Source of the DNA: Collinsella sp.
Lineage (GTDB): Bacteria; Actinomycetota; Coriobacteriia; Coriobacteriales; Coriobacteriaceae
Assembly (NCBI GenBank): GCA_019414045.1
Contig: DXMW01000024.1
Location: forward strand, 78,392-142,391
Direction: 5' to 3'
Length of the DNA stretch: 64,000 bases
Shown here: piece after piece, positions 63,948 through 64,000 of the stretch
Position numbering within the stretch: the first letter of the stretch is position 1
Layout of the letters: each line of letters opens with the position of its first letter
The notes under the pieces: model-generated
The model's database searches: none
Seen by the model: the letters and a program-made list of their open reading frames with translations, nothing else
What the model was told of the DNA's origin: nothing
Program-made: the position numbers and the translations under genes

Positions 63948-64000
63948 TCCTCGGTAGCTCAATGGTAGAGCACGCGGCTGTTAACCGCGCTGTTGTAGGT
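63948..64000 (+). tRNA. Second tRNA-Asn (GTT), cut by the window edge
   Basis: The 53 bases seen are identical to the first 53 of the tRNA-Asn at 63839, through the anticodon CTGTTAA and into the T arm. A tandem duplicate; the 3' end lies outside the window. Confidence 0.9.

Overview
The window looks like chromosomal DNA of a Coriobacteriia gut actinobacterium, most likely Collinsella or a close relative. This is inferred from the high GC with strong GC3 bias, a single-gene sigma-70 with an acidic N-terminal linker, the tig-clpP-clpX and rimP-nusA-infB-rbfA-nrnA-truB-ribF-dnaG orders, and LPxTG-type surface proteins. No sequence search was run, so the genus is a judgement.

Layout. 1-4350: the 3' end of glutamate dehydrogenase and a two-gene molybdenum hydroxylase. 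4351-4781: repeat-rich spacer, then tRNA-Leu. 4957-13026: trigger factor, ClpP, ClpX, ValRS and FolC. 13027-18570: an M24 peptidase and a three-gene GlpA-type flavoprotein operon on the minus strand, with spacers full of palindromic repeats. 18570-20991: a zinc-ribbon membrane protein and ThrRS. 21100-33780: an exopolysaccharide locus with a candidate invertible promoter, a NusG-like (LoaP/RfaH-type) factor, sugar transferase, three glycosyltransferases, UDP-glucose dehydrogenase, a glucuronyl C5-epimerase family protein, EpsG-type polymerase, ATP-grasp protein, flippase, UDP-glucuronate 4-epimerase and an acetyltransferase. Together they predict a uronic-acid-rich surface polymer. Long G tracts lie in or beside two of its genes and downstream of the last.

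34098-44554 is accessory. An LPKTA surface protein and a decayed LPKTG paralogue bracket a lower-GC island with a Gabija-like pair (OLD nuclease plus UvrD helicase), a frameshifted gene with a possible HEPN motif, and an Abi_2 HEPN protein preceded by its own promoter and a short terminated RNA. Just beyond is a HigB-HigA-SecB-like toxin-antitoxin-chaperone operon. 44776-48913: a LacI regulator, a PLP-fold protein whose Schiff-base lysine appears to be arginine, a ModE-like regulator and IMP dehydrogenase. 49032-64000: LeuRS, the long rimP-to-dnaG operon, rpoD and two tRNA-Asn genes (the second cut by the window edge).

The most interesting signals are non-coding: (1) valS and leuS leaders share a conserved core hairpin inside long outer stems that differ in sequence but keep pairing, at the same distance from the start codon; (2) the promoter of the polysaccharide operon is flanked by inverted repeats beside a bidirectional terminator, with phase-variable-looking G tracts downstream; (3) a promoter-RNA-terminator unit precedes the Abi_2 HEPN gene; (4) a strong terminator sits between the promoter and start of the rimP-nusA operon; (5) several families of dispersed palindromic elements fill the spacers.
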